DNA from: Actinobacteria bacterium HGW-Actinobacteria-4
Lineage (GTDB): Bacteria; Actinomycetota; Actinomycetes; Actinomycetales; Demequinaceae
Length of the DNA: 64,000 bases
Direction: 5' to 3'
NCBI GenBank assembly: GCA_002841315.1
Contig: PHEW01000001.1
Location: 186,001 to 250,000, forward strand
Part shown: positions 45,720-53,457 of the stretch, piece by piece
Layout: every line of letters starts with the position of its first letter
Position numbering within the stretch: the first letter of the stretch is position 1
The notes under the pieces: model-generated
Database searches by the model: none
Told to the model about the DNA's origin: nothing
The model's input: the letters and a program-made list of their open reading frames with translations, nothing else
Made by a program: the position numbers and the translations under genes

Positions 45720-45739
45720 TTGTCGAAGCGCTTCGACAA
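45720..45739. promoter_or_regulatory. Operator before the CUT1 / alpha-xylosidase operon
   Basis: TTGTCGAAGCGCTTCGACAA is a perfect 20-bp palindrome 45 bp upstream of the binding-protein start. It is the strongest member of the TCGAARCGYTTCGA class in the window. Confidence 0.85.
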
Positions 45740-45784
45740 TGTTGCTATTCACCGGCCCACCGGGCCACAACAAGGAGGAAAACC

Positions 45785-47107
45785 ATGAAAAGGAACATCA
45801 GAGCCAGCCTGGCTCTTGTGGCAGCGGGGGCACTGACGCTCTCCGCCTGCTCATCCGACGACGGCGTCACGGAGTCACCCACGGGAGCAACCGGGGGCGA
45901 CTTCGCCGGACAGACGCTCACCGTCATGCACTACGAGGGCAATGACTCGGCCATGGGCATCGCCTGGAACCGTGCCATCGAGATCTTCGAAGAAGAGACC
46001 GGTGCCACCGTCAACCTGCAGCTCACCTCGTTCGAAGACCTGCGGACCTCAGCCGAGCAGGTATTCGACTCCTCGGACTCGCCTGACGTCTCCGAGTTCA
46101 ACAAGGGCAACGCCACGGCTGGGCAGCTGGCTTCCATCGGCGTGATCCAGAACTTGGACGACGCCTACGCAGAGTACGGGTGGGGCGACCTGCTTTCTGA
46201 CTCTGTCGCCACCACTGCGCAGTACACCGAAGACGGCGTCATGGGATCGGGGAGCTACTACGGCGTCCCGAACTACGGGGAGTTTGTGTTCCTTTACTAC
46301 AACGCAGACCTCTTCGCTGAGCACGGCATCGAGGTTCCCACCACCATCGAGGACATCGAAGCTGCATCGCAGACGTTCCTTGACGCGGGGATCACGCCGT
46401 TCGCCACCTCAGCTCAGGAGTACCCCATGGGCCAGCAGTGGTACCAGCTGGTGCTCAGCCAGGCGGACCGCTCCTTCGTGAACGCCTACCAGCTCTACAC
46501 CGACCCGGTTGACTGGCACGGCGACGCGGTCACCTACGCCACCGAGAAGCTCGACGAGTGGGTCAAGGCTGGCTACATCTCCAGCACCGTCACCGGCATG
46601 ACTGCCGAGGACGCCGGGCTCGAGTTCATCAACGGGCGGGCGCCCATGTTCTATTCGGGCTCATGGTGGTACGGACGCTTGCTGTCCGACGTCACCACGT
46701 TCGAGATGGGTATCACCAACTGGCCCTCCACCACGCTCACCCCTGGATCGGGTGGCAACATGTGGGTCATTCCCGTCGAGTCGAAGCAGCCTGAACTGGC
46801 GCGCATCTTCATCGACATCACCATGCGCCCCGAGGTTCAGGCGCTGTTGGGTGAGTCCGGCGGTCTGCCGGTAGCGGCCGACACGAGCGACATTCAAGAC
46901 CCCGACGCTCAAGCACTGATCGCCCTGTTCAACGAGGTCAACGCTCGCGATGGGCTCGCGTTCTACCCCGACTGGCCAACCCCCAGCTTCTATGGCGACC
47001 TCAATGGCGTCTTGCAGGGCTTGGTGAACGGTGACTTCACGCCCGAGCAGGCGCAAGCCGAGCTCGAGCGCTACTACGAGGCTCACGTCGCAGGCGTTCG
47101 CGACTAA
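45785..47107 (+). CDS. Sugar ABC transporter substrate-binding lipoprotein
   Basis: Surface sugar-binding protein of 440 residues, with AAGGAGG 6 bp before the ATG. Signal MKRNIRASLALVAAGALTLSAC with lipobox LSAC. It is of the SBP_bac_1 group (TLTVMHYEGNDSAMGIAWNR, YGVPNYGEFVFLYYNADLF, GRAPMFYSGSWWYG). It heads the CUT1 operon that ends in a GH31 alpha-xylosidase, so the cargo is probably an alpha-xylosylated oligosaccharide. Confidence 0.93.
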   Translation: MKRNIRASLALVAAGALTLSACSSDDGVTESPTGATGGDFAGQTLTVMHYEGNDSAMGIAWNRAIEIFEEETGATVNLQLTSFEDLRTSAEQVFDSSDSPDVSEFNKGNATAGQLASIGVIQNLDDAYAEYGWGDLLSDSVATTAQYTEDGVMGSGSYYGVPNYGEFVFLYYNADLFAEHGIEVPTTIEDIEAASQTFLDAGITPFATSAQEYPMGQQWYQLVLSQADRSFVNAYQLYTDPVDWHGDAVTYATEKLDEWVKAGYISSTVTGMTAEDAGLEFINGRAPMFYSGSWWYGRLLSDVTTFEMGITNWPSTTLTPGSGGNMWVIPVESKQPELARIFIDITMRPEVQALLGESGGLPVAADTSDIQDPDAQALIALFNEVNARDGLAFYPDWPTPSFYGDLNGVLQGLVNGDFTPEQAQAELERYYEAHVAGVRD

Positions 47108-47121
47108 CCCTCCCACTCATA

Positions 47122-47156
47122 GGTGGGGCCCGGGCTCACGCGGCCCGGGCTCCACC
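47122..47156 (+). promoter_or_regulatory. Hairpin between binding-protein and permease genes
   Basis: A 14-bp stem (GGTGGGGCCCGGGC against GCCCGGGCTCCACC, one G-T pair) with a 7-nt loop, 14 bp after the binding-protein stop. No T-run follows. Same position as the hairpins at 2134-2167 and 25692-25727. Confidence 0.65.
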
Positions 47157-47172
47157 GGAGAAGGAACTCCCC

Positions 47173-48144
47173 ATGACCACCTCGACACCCACCCGGCCCA
47201 AGCGTCGCAAGCACGCTGGCGACCTGGCGCGTATTCCGCAACGCGGGGCCAGCTCGCTGGTCTACTGGCTGTACTTCATCCCGGGCGCCACGCTCGTGGC
47301 GATCATCATCTTCTACCCCATCATTCGCAACTTCCGCCTGAGCTTCTTCCATTGGCGCGGGGGCCGGGCCGAGGAAAGCTTCGCGGGTCTCGCGAACTGG
47401 GCCGCGCTCCTTGACGACAAGGAATACATTCAGTCCTTCCAGAACATCGTGTTGGTCATCATCGCCATGGTGGTGCTGCCCACCTTGCTGGGCCTCGTGA
47501 TCGCCGCGCTCCTGTTCGACGTGGTGGGACGCCGGTTTGGCGGGAAGCTGTCGAGCCTGTTGCGTGCCATGTTCTACCTTCCCCAGATCTTGCCTATCGC
47601 CGTTGCTGGAGTGCTGTTCGGGTGGCTGCTGCGGCCCAACAAGGACGGCGTCATCAATCAGTTCCTGTCCTTCGTTACTGGCAGCGATGTTGCCGTCAAC
47701 TGGCTGGGTGGGTCCTATCCCACCGCCATGGGATCGGTCATGGTCCTGATGGTCTGGATCCAGATTGGCTATCCCGTGGTGATCTTCATGGCCGCGTTGC
47801 AGCGGGTGGATCCCGAGCTCTACGAGGCTGCGGAACTCGACGGTGCCAACTGGTTCCAACGCTTTCGCGCCATCACGCTTGCGATGATCCGTCCCGAAGT
47901 CTTCGTGGTGGTGCTCACCACCACCATCGCCGCCATGAAAGTCTTCGCCCCCGTGTTCATCTTGACCATGGGTGGGCCCAACAAGTCCACCTACGTGCCG
48001 TCCTTCTACGCCTACAACGAGTTCATCACCGGCACAGACAAGGGCTACGCCGCCGCGATCGCATCCTCGATCACGATCATCGTGTTCGTGATCGCCATGG
48101 TCTTCATTCGTATTCAGAACCATGTCGAGCGAAAGGACGCGTGA
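47173..48144 (+). CDS. Sugar ABC transporter permease (MalF type)
   Basis: First CUT1 membrane subunit, 323 residues, six helices starting at VYWLYFIPGATLVAIIIFYP. The EAA loop is PELYEAAELDGANWFQRFRAITLAMI. The N-terminal 25 residues are basic and cytoplasmic. It lies 65 bp after the binding-protein gene and 4 bp before the second permease gene. Confidence 0.93.
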   Translation: MTTSTPTRPKRRKHAGDLARIPQRGASSLVYWLYFIPGATLVAIIIFYPIIRNFRLSFFHWRGGRAEESFAGLANWAALLDDKEYIQSFQNIVLVIIAMVVLPTLLGLVIAALLFDVVGRRFGGKLSSLLRAMFYLPQILPIAVAGVLFGWLLRPNKDGVINQFLSFVTGSDVAVNWLGGSYPTAMGSVMVLMVWIQIGYPVVIFMAALQRVDPELYEAAELDGANWFQRFRAITLAMIRPEVFVVVLTTTIAAMKVFAPVFILTMGGPNKSTYVPSFYAYNEFITGTDKGYAAAIASSITIIVFVIAMVFIRIQNHVERKDA

Positions 48145-48148
48145 GACC

Positions 48149-49036
48149 ATGACTACCCTCGCCTCAGCTCAGACGCCTGCCACGCCCGTTGCGACCAAGC
48201 GATCCAAGGGTCGCGGCCGCACTCCGGCAGAGTGGACTCTCATGGTTCTCGCCGTGCTCGGCGCGCTCGTGGTGCTGTTCCCGATTCTGCTGTTGCTCAT
48301 CAACGCCTTCAAGTCTCCAGTCGACTACGCCACGTCTTCACCGCTGACGCTGCCGGAGCGCTTTGACTTCACCGGCATCCAGACGTTTTGGGAGACGCAG
48401 AACTTCCCGCGCGCCCTGTGGAACTCGGTGTTCATTTCCTCCATGGTCGCGGTGCTCGCCGTGATCCTGTCGGTACTGAATGCGTTCGCGATCGGCATCG
48501 GCCGCGTCAGGGGCCGCACCTGGATCCTGCTCGCTTTCCTGATGGCCAACCTGATTCCGCAGGAAATGCTGTTCGACCCCCTCTTCAGGCTCTACGACAA
48601 GGTGGGCCTGTTGTCGAACTCGTGGTCGGTCATCATCACGTTTGTGGTGATCCAATCAGCATTTGGCACGTACCTGTTGTCGAGCCTGCTCAGCACCTTC
48701 CCCAAAGAGATCCTCGAGGCTGCTGCCGTGGACGGCGCTAGCCGTTGGCGAACGCTGCGCTCGATCATCGTGCCGGTGATCCGGCCCACCCTCAACGTCC
48801 TGATGGTGTTCTTCTTCATCTGGACGTGGAACGAGTTCCTGCTACCCCTGGCGTTCCTGAACCAACCCGATTCACTCACGGTGCCGCTCGTTCTCGAGCA
48901 ACTCAACGGAGAACGCCAAACGGACACCACTACGCTGATTGCAGGCACTTTGATCAGCATCATTCCCACCATCATCTTCTTCCTCATCTTCCAGCGCACG
49001 CTGACTCGAGGAATTACCGCAGGAGCAGTGAAGTAA
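48149..49036 (+). CDS. Sugar ABC transporter permease (MalG type)
   Basis: Second CUT1 membrane subunit, 295 residues from the ATG at 48149; an in-frame ATG at 48122 would overlap the other permease. Six helices with EAA loop KEILEAAAVDGASRWRTLRSIIVPVI. The alpha-xylosidase gene starts directly after its stop codon. As with the other CUT1 system, no ATPase gene is present in the operon. Confidence 0.93.
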   Translation: MTTLASAQTPATPVATKRSKGRGRTPAEWTLMVLAVLGALVVLFPILLLLINAFKSPVDYATSSPLTLPERFDFTGIQTFWETQNFPRALWNSVFISSMVAVLAVILSVLNAFAIGIGRVRGRTWILLAFLMANLIPQEMLFDPLFRLYDKVGLLSNSWSVIITFVVIQSAFGTYLLSSLLSTFPKEILEAAAVDGASRWRTLRSIIVPVIRPTLNVLMVFFFIWTWNEFLLPLAFLNQPDSLTVPLVLEQLNGERQTDTTTLIAGTLISIIPTIIFFLIFQRTLTRGITAGAVK

Positions 49037-51310
49037 ATGAAGTTCACCGACGGTTTCTGGCACATCCGCCCAGGCGTTAGCGCCACCTACGCCCAAGAGG
49101 CACACGACATCACGCCGGCCGGGGACTCGATCGTGGTCCACGCGCCGGGCCGCCAGATCCTTGATCGCGGCAACACCCTCAACCAGCCGCTGCTCACGGT
49201 GACACTGAGTTCGCCGCTCGAGGGTGTGGTGCGCGTGAGGATCGAGCATCACCAGGGGGCCCTGCGCTCGCCTGGGTTCGCGATTCATGAACAGCAGGGC
49301 GCGGCGCAGGTCAGTGTGGACGATGCTGCTGGCACCTTGACCACGGGCGGCCTGACCGCGCGCGTCACCAAGGGCGCGCCGTGGGATCTGAGCTTCTCGC
49401 GCGGGGGCGTGCGGCTTACCGGCAGCGGTCACAAGTCCGTGGGCTACATGACGCTGGGGGCGGACGCTCCCGTCAGCGCGGAGCCCGCCGGGATCGCCGG
49501 CTACTCCGCGACCGGGCTCGCGCCGCATCGGACCTATGTTCATGAGCAACTTGACCTTGGCGTCGGTGAACTGATCTACGGCCTGGGCGAGCGGTTCGGT
49601 CCGTTCGTGAAGAACGGGCAGAGCGTGGACATCTGGAACGCCGACGGCGGCACCAGCTCCGAGTTGGCGTACAAAAACATCCCGTTCTATCTGTCTTCGC
49701 GCGGGTACGGCGTGTTCGTGAACCAGCCCGAGCACGTGTCGTTTGAGGTGGGTAGCGAATCCGTGGAGCGGGTGCAGTTCTCAACCGCCGGGGAGGCGCT
49801 CGAATACTTCGTGATTGACGGGCCTACGCCTAAAGACGTCATGGACCGGTACACCCAGCTGACTGGCCGCCCGCCAGTGGTGCCCGCGTGGTCCTACGGC
49901 CTGTGGCTGTCCACGTCCTTCACCACGGAGTACGACGAGGCCACCGTGAACAGCTTTGTGGACGGCATGCGCGAGCGGGACATTCCGTTGAGCGTCTTCC
50001 ACTTTGACTGCTTCTGGATGCGCGAGTTCAACTGGACTGACCTGGAGTGGGACGCGCGCACGTTCCCGGACCCTGAGGGCATGCTTGCGCGGCTGCACGA
50101 CGAGAAGGACCTGCGGGTGTGCGTGTGGATCAACCCGTACATCGCGCAGCGCTCGGCCATGTTTGGCGAGGCGGCCGCGGCCGACTACCTGGTCAAGCGC
50201 GCCGACGGCTCGGTCTGGCAGTGGGACTGGTGGCAGGCAGGCATGGGCCTGGTCGACTTCACCAACCCCGAGGCGCGCTCGTGGTTCAAGGAGAAGCTCC
50301 GCGCCGTGGTGCGCCAGGGCGTGGACGCGCTCAAGACCGACTTTGGCGAGCGCATCCCCACGGACGTGGTGTGGCACGACGGCACCAGCCCGCAGACCAT
50401 GCACAACCTGTATACGCAGCTCTACAACCAAGCGGTGTGGGAGGTGCTGCTCGAGGAGCGTGGGCTCGGCGAGGCCATGCTGTTCTCGCGTTCGGCCACG
50501 GCCGGCGGCCAGACCATGCCTGTCCACTGGGGCGGGGACAACTCCTCGTCGTACACCTCGATGGCCGAAACGCTGCGGGGCGGACTGTCGCTGGCATCGT
50601 CCGGCTTTGGGTACTGGAGTCACGACATCGGCGGGTTTGAAGGCACCCCTGACCCCGGCGTGTTCAAGCGGTGGGTAGCGTTCGGGCTGCTGTCGAGCCA
50701 CTCGCGCCTGCATGGATCAACCAGCTACCGCGTCCCGTGGGCGTTTGACGACGAGGCTGTAGACATCACACGCAAGTTCGCGCAGCTCAAGAACACGCTG
50801 ATGCCATACCTCTTCACTGCAGGAGCCGATGTTGCGGCGAGTGGGGTTTCCATCGCGCGTCCCATGTTCTTCGAGTTCCCGGACGACCCCGCCGTGGGCT
50901 ACCTGGACCGGCAGTACATGCTGGGCCGGGACCTGTTGGTGGCGCCGGTGATGTCCGCGGATGGCGTGGTGGACTTCTACCTGCCCGCGGGTGTGTGGAC
51001 ATCGCTACTGACCGGGGAGCGCGTCGAGGGCGGGCGTTGGGTGCGCGAGACTCACGCGCTGGACTCGCTGCCCGTGTACGTGAGGCCCGGTGCCGTGATC
51101 CCGCGGGGTGCGCGGGGCGACCGCCCGGACTACGACTTCCTGGACGGGCTGGTGCTCGAGGTGTACTCGGACGGCGAGGCCTTGGATGCGAGCGTGGACG
51201 TGGTGACTGCCGAGGGTGAACGGGTGACGTTCACCGTGACCGGCAGTGGTGATTCTGTGACTGCAACTGGGTCTGGTGGCGAGGCCGTTGAGGTCGTCAA
51301 CCGACACTGA
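49037..51310 (+). CDS. yicI: GH31 alpha-xylosidase (YicI type)
   Basis: Retaining family 31 glycosidase of 757 residues, cytoplasmic. The YicI-like stretches FHFDCFWMREFNWTDLEWD and KTDFGERIPTDVVW are present, the latter with the nucleophile Asp435; HWGGDNSSSY carries the acid/base Asp501. The 66-residue distance equals that in E. coli YicI. It removes terminal alpha-1,6-xylose from xyloglucan-type oligosaccharides or isoprimeverose. It is the last gene of the CUT1 operon and starts immediately after the permease stop, with no gap. Its stop lies inside a repeat at 51297-51322. Confidence 0.93.
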   Translation: MKFTDGFWHIRPGVSATYAQEAHDITPAGDSIVVHAPGRQILDRGNTLNQPLLTVTLSSPLEGVVRVRIEHHQGALRSPGFAIHEQQGAAQVSVDDAAGTLTTGGLTARVTKGAPWDLSFSRGGVRLTGSGHKSVGYMTLGADAPVSAEPAGIAGYSATGLAPHRTYVHEQLDLGVGELIYGLGERFGPFVKNGQSVDIWNADGGTSSELAYKNIPFYLSSRGYGVFVNQPEHVSFEVGSESVERVQFSTAGEALEYFVIDGPTPKDVMDRYTQLTGRPPVVPAWSYGLWLSTSFTTEYDEATVNSFVDGMRERDIPLSVFHFDCFWMREFNWTDLEWDARTFPDPEGMLARLHDEKDLRVCVWINPYIAQRSAMFGEAAAADYLVKRADGSVWQWDWWQAGMGLVDFTNPEARSWFKEKLRAVVRQGVDALKTDFGERIPTDVVWHDGTSPQTMHNLYTQLYNQAVWEVLLEERGLGEAMLFSRSATAGGQTMPVHWGGDNSSSYTSMAETLRGGLSLASSGFGYWSHDIGGFEGTPDPGVFKRWVAFGLLSSHSRLHGSTSYRVPWAFDDEAVDITRKFAQLKNTLMPYLFTAGADVAASGVSIARPMFFEFPDDPAVGYLDRQYMLGRDLLVAPVMSADGVVDFYLPAGVWTSLLTGERVEGGRWVRETHALDSLPVYVRPGAVIPRGARGDRPDYDFLDGLVLEVYSDGEALDASVDVVTAEGERVTFTVTGSGDSVTATGSGGEAVEVVNRH

Positions 51311-51363
51311 GCGCCACATAGGACTCACGGACTCCTCTCAACCGACTATGAGCGCCACATAGG
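51297..51363. repeat. Two direct repeats overlapping the alpha-xylosidase stop codon
   Basis: TCAACCGACACTGAGCGCC... (51297-51322) recurs at 51338-51363 with 41-bp period; 24 of 26 bases agree (ACACTGAG against ACTATGAG). The first copy contains the last codons and stop of the alpha-xylosidase gene. Confidence 0.75.
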
Positions 51364-51372
51364 GCACTGCGG

Positions 51373-51455
51373 GTTCAGGTGGGTGGGGTGCGCGGGTCGC
51401 GGCGTTCAGGTGGTGGGGTGCGCGGGTCGCGGGGTTCAGGCGGTGGGATGCAGGT
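51373..51455. repeat. G-rich tandem repeat, period 30-31 bp, about 2.7 copies
   Basis: Units begin GTTCAGG at 51373, 51404 and 51434 and continue TGGTGGGGTGCGCGGGTCGCGG. The third copy is truncated and diverged. The stretch lies between the alpha-xylosidase and metZ genes, upstream of the metZ promoter. Many G-runs on the plus strand. Confidence 0.75.
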
Positions 51456-51491
51456 GGGGACGAGGGCGCGCGGCGCCGCTACCCTAGTTCC

Positions 51492-52712
51492 ATGACACAG
51501 GACACCCCCCGCGAACTCCGTCCCGACACCCTGGCCGTCACGGCCGGTGTGCACCGCACGGAGTTCGACGAGATGTCCGAGGGCCTCTTCCTGACCCAGG
51601 GCTACGTCTACCCAACCGCCGCCGAGGCCGAGGCCGCGTTCGCCGGGGAGATCGACCGGTACCAGTACTCCCGTTACGGCAACCCCACGGTCACCGCGTT
51701 CCAGGATCGCCTGGCCGCGATCGAGGGAGCCGAGGCCTGCTTCGCGACCGCCACCGGCATGGCCGCCGTGTTCGTGTCGCTCGCGGCAGTACTTGACCAG
51801 GGCGACCGCCTGGTCGCCGCACGCGCGCTGTTTGGCTCAAGCATTCAGGTGTTCAACGAGCACTTCCAGCGCTGGGGCATCACGGTGGACTACGTGGACG
51901 CCCACAACAACGCTGACTGGGATCGCGCCCTCGCCACTCCCGCCAAAGCCATTTACGTCGAGTCGCCCACCAATCCCATGCAAGACGTGATCGACATCCC
52001 CTACGTCGCCACGCTCGCCAAGAAGGCCGGCGCGGTCTTGGTGGTCGACAATGTGTTTGCGACTCCTCTTGGCCAGAAGGCCCTCGAGTTGGGCGCCGAT
52101 GCCGTGGTGTACTCGGCGACCAAGCACATCGACGGCCAGGGCCGGGTTCTGGGCGGCGCAATCCTGGGCTCCGAAGACTACGTCAACGGACCCGTACGCA
52201 CCATGGTCCGGCAGATGGGCGCGACCATCTCGCCGTTCAACGCCTGGGTGTTGCTTAAGGGGCTCGAGACGCTGGGCGTGCGCGTGCGCGCGCAGGCCGC
52301 CACCACACTGGACCTCGCGCACTGGCTCGAGGCGCACCCCGCAGTGGCCCGCGCCCGCCACCCATTCCTTTCCTCGCACCCGCAGCACGAACTAGCCAAG
52401 AAGCAAATGACCCTGGGCGGCACCATTGTCACCATCGACCTCGCGTTGCCGGAAGGAGTCGACCCGGCGTCGGACGTCGCCAAGAGGGCCGCCTTCACGT
52501 TCCTGGACGCACTCCAGCTGTTCGTGATCTCGAACAACCTGGGTGACGCGAAGTCGATTGCAACCCACCCGGCCACCACCACGCACCGCAAGTTGGGTGC
52601 GGAGGGACGGGCAGCGGTGGGTATGTCAGACGCCACCGTGCGCCTCAGCATTGGCCTCGAAGACGTCGAGGATCTGCGCGCGGATCTGGCACAAGCGCTC
52701 GACGCGATGTAG
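51492..52712 (+). CDS. metZ: O-succinylhomoserine sulfhydrylase
   Basis: PLP enzyme of the Cys/Met metabolism family, 406 residues, making homocysteine from an activated homoserine and sulfide. YSATKHIDGQGRVLGG holds the PLP lysine (K211). The opening RPDTLAVTAGVHRTEFDEMSEGLFLTQGYVY (in part) and IDRYQYSRYGNPT are typical of MetZ rather than of MetB or MetY. The acyl donor (succinyl or acetyl) cannot be told from sequence alone. It is a single gene after the repeat region; no SAM-binding riboswitch was seen upstream. Confidence 0.93.
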   Translation: MTQDTPRELRPDTLAVTAGVHRTEFDEMSEGLFLTQGYVYPTAAEAEAAFAGEIDRYQYSRYGNPTVTAFQDRLAAIEGAEACFATATGMAAVFVSLAAVLDQGDRLVAARALFGSSIQVFNEHFQRWGITVDYVDAHNNADWDRALATPAKAIYVESPTNPMQDVIDIPYVATLAKKAGAVLVVDNVFATPLGQKALELGADAVVYSATKHIDGQGRVLGGAILGSEDYVNGPVRTMVRQMGATISPFNAWVLLKGLETLGVRVRAQAATTLDLAHWLEAHPAVARARHPFLSSHPQHELAKKQMTLGGTIVTIDLALPEGVDPASDVAKRAAFTFLDALQLFVISNNLGDAKSIATHPATTTHRKLGAEGRAAVGMSDATVRLSIGLEDVEDLRADLAQALDAM

Positions 52713-52821
52713 TCCGAGCGCAACTCTCGCTCATCGCACTCTCCCTGCGCTTGTCGGTTCACACACAGGCGCTAGCACTAGCGAGCCAAAGGCGCTATGA
52801 ATGGAGGGGAAGGGAGTAATC

Positions 52822-53313
52822 ATGTTCGGACGCAGCAAGGTAGTCACTGAACTCAAAGGCAAGGCGGGCAAGGTACGGCGCGATGAGGCGCTCTCCGCTC
52901 CCGCGAGCACCTACGCTCCCCCAGGCGTCGACACCTCGCAGGTGTGGCTCGCCGCCGTGGAGATTCGCAAACCCGAATCCCATATCACCTATGTCTCGCT
53001 GGCCGACGGCACCACCTCGGTGTACTACGCCACGGGCAAGGGTTACGAGGGCGTCGGCTCTGCGGAATCGGTCGCCGAGGCCAGCCGCGCCTTTGTTGAG
53101 CGCGCCGGTCTGATGAAGAGCGAGTTCACCCAGGCAGAGGGTATCCCGTACCCGGCCCGCGGCAAGGTCAGCATCTACTACCGGATAGGCGACGGCCTGT
53201 TTGTGGTGACCGCCACCGAAGACATCCTGGCCGTTGGTGGCAACCCGCTCACGCCGCTATACAAACGCTCCATGGACGTGTTGCATCAGGCCAACGCCGT
53301 GATCTCGCGCTAG
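52822..53313 (+). CDS. Hypothetical protein
   Basis: A 163-residue protein from the ATG at 52822, which has GGGAG 5 bp upstream; an ATG at 52801 is less likely. It begins MFGRSKVVTELKGKAGKVRR. No signal peptide or membrane segment. The central part (VEIRKPESHITYVSLADGTTSVYYATGKG) looks like a beta-rich roadblock- or profilin-like core but no family is recognised. Neighbours give no hint of its function. Confidence 0.65.
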   Translation: MFGRSKVVTELKGKAGKVRRDEALSAPASTYAPPGVDTSQVWLAAVEIRKPESHITYVSLADGTTSVYYATGKGYEGVGSAESVAEASRAFVERAGLMKSEFTQAEGIPYPARGKVSIYYRIGDGLFVVTATEDILAVGGNPLTPLYKRSMDVLHQANAVISR

Positions 53314-53376
53314 TGACACTCACCGCTCGCACCGCACCCGTCTCCCAGGAGCTCGCCCGGGACCTTCCGCATTCCG

Positions 53377-53390
53377 TGAGAGCGCTTTCA
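53377..53390. promoter_or_regulatory. CelR/CebR-like operator before the phosphorylase operon
   Basis: TGAGAGCGCTTTCA, a palindrome with one mismatched pair, 68 bp upstream of the GH94 gene. It resembles the TGGGAGCGCTCCCA sites of cellobiose-responsive LacI repressors in actinobacteria. No regulator gene lies next to it. Confidence 0.65.
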
Positions 53391-53457
53391 TGCCGTAGGT
53401 TGGAGGGGTAGGCGCCCACTGCCCCGGGTGGCATTCACCAGCAATCAGGAGACACTG

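Noticed and set aside
51311-51491. SAM riboswitch upstream of metZ
   Set aside because: The region is filled with short repeats and lacks the conserved helices of known SAM riboswitches.
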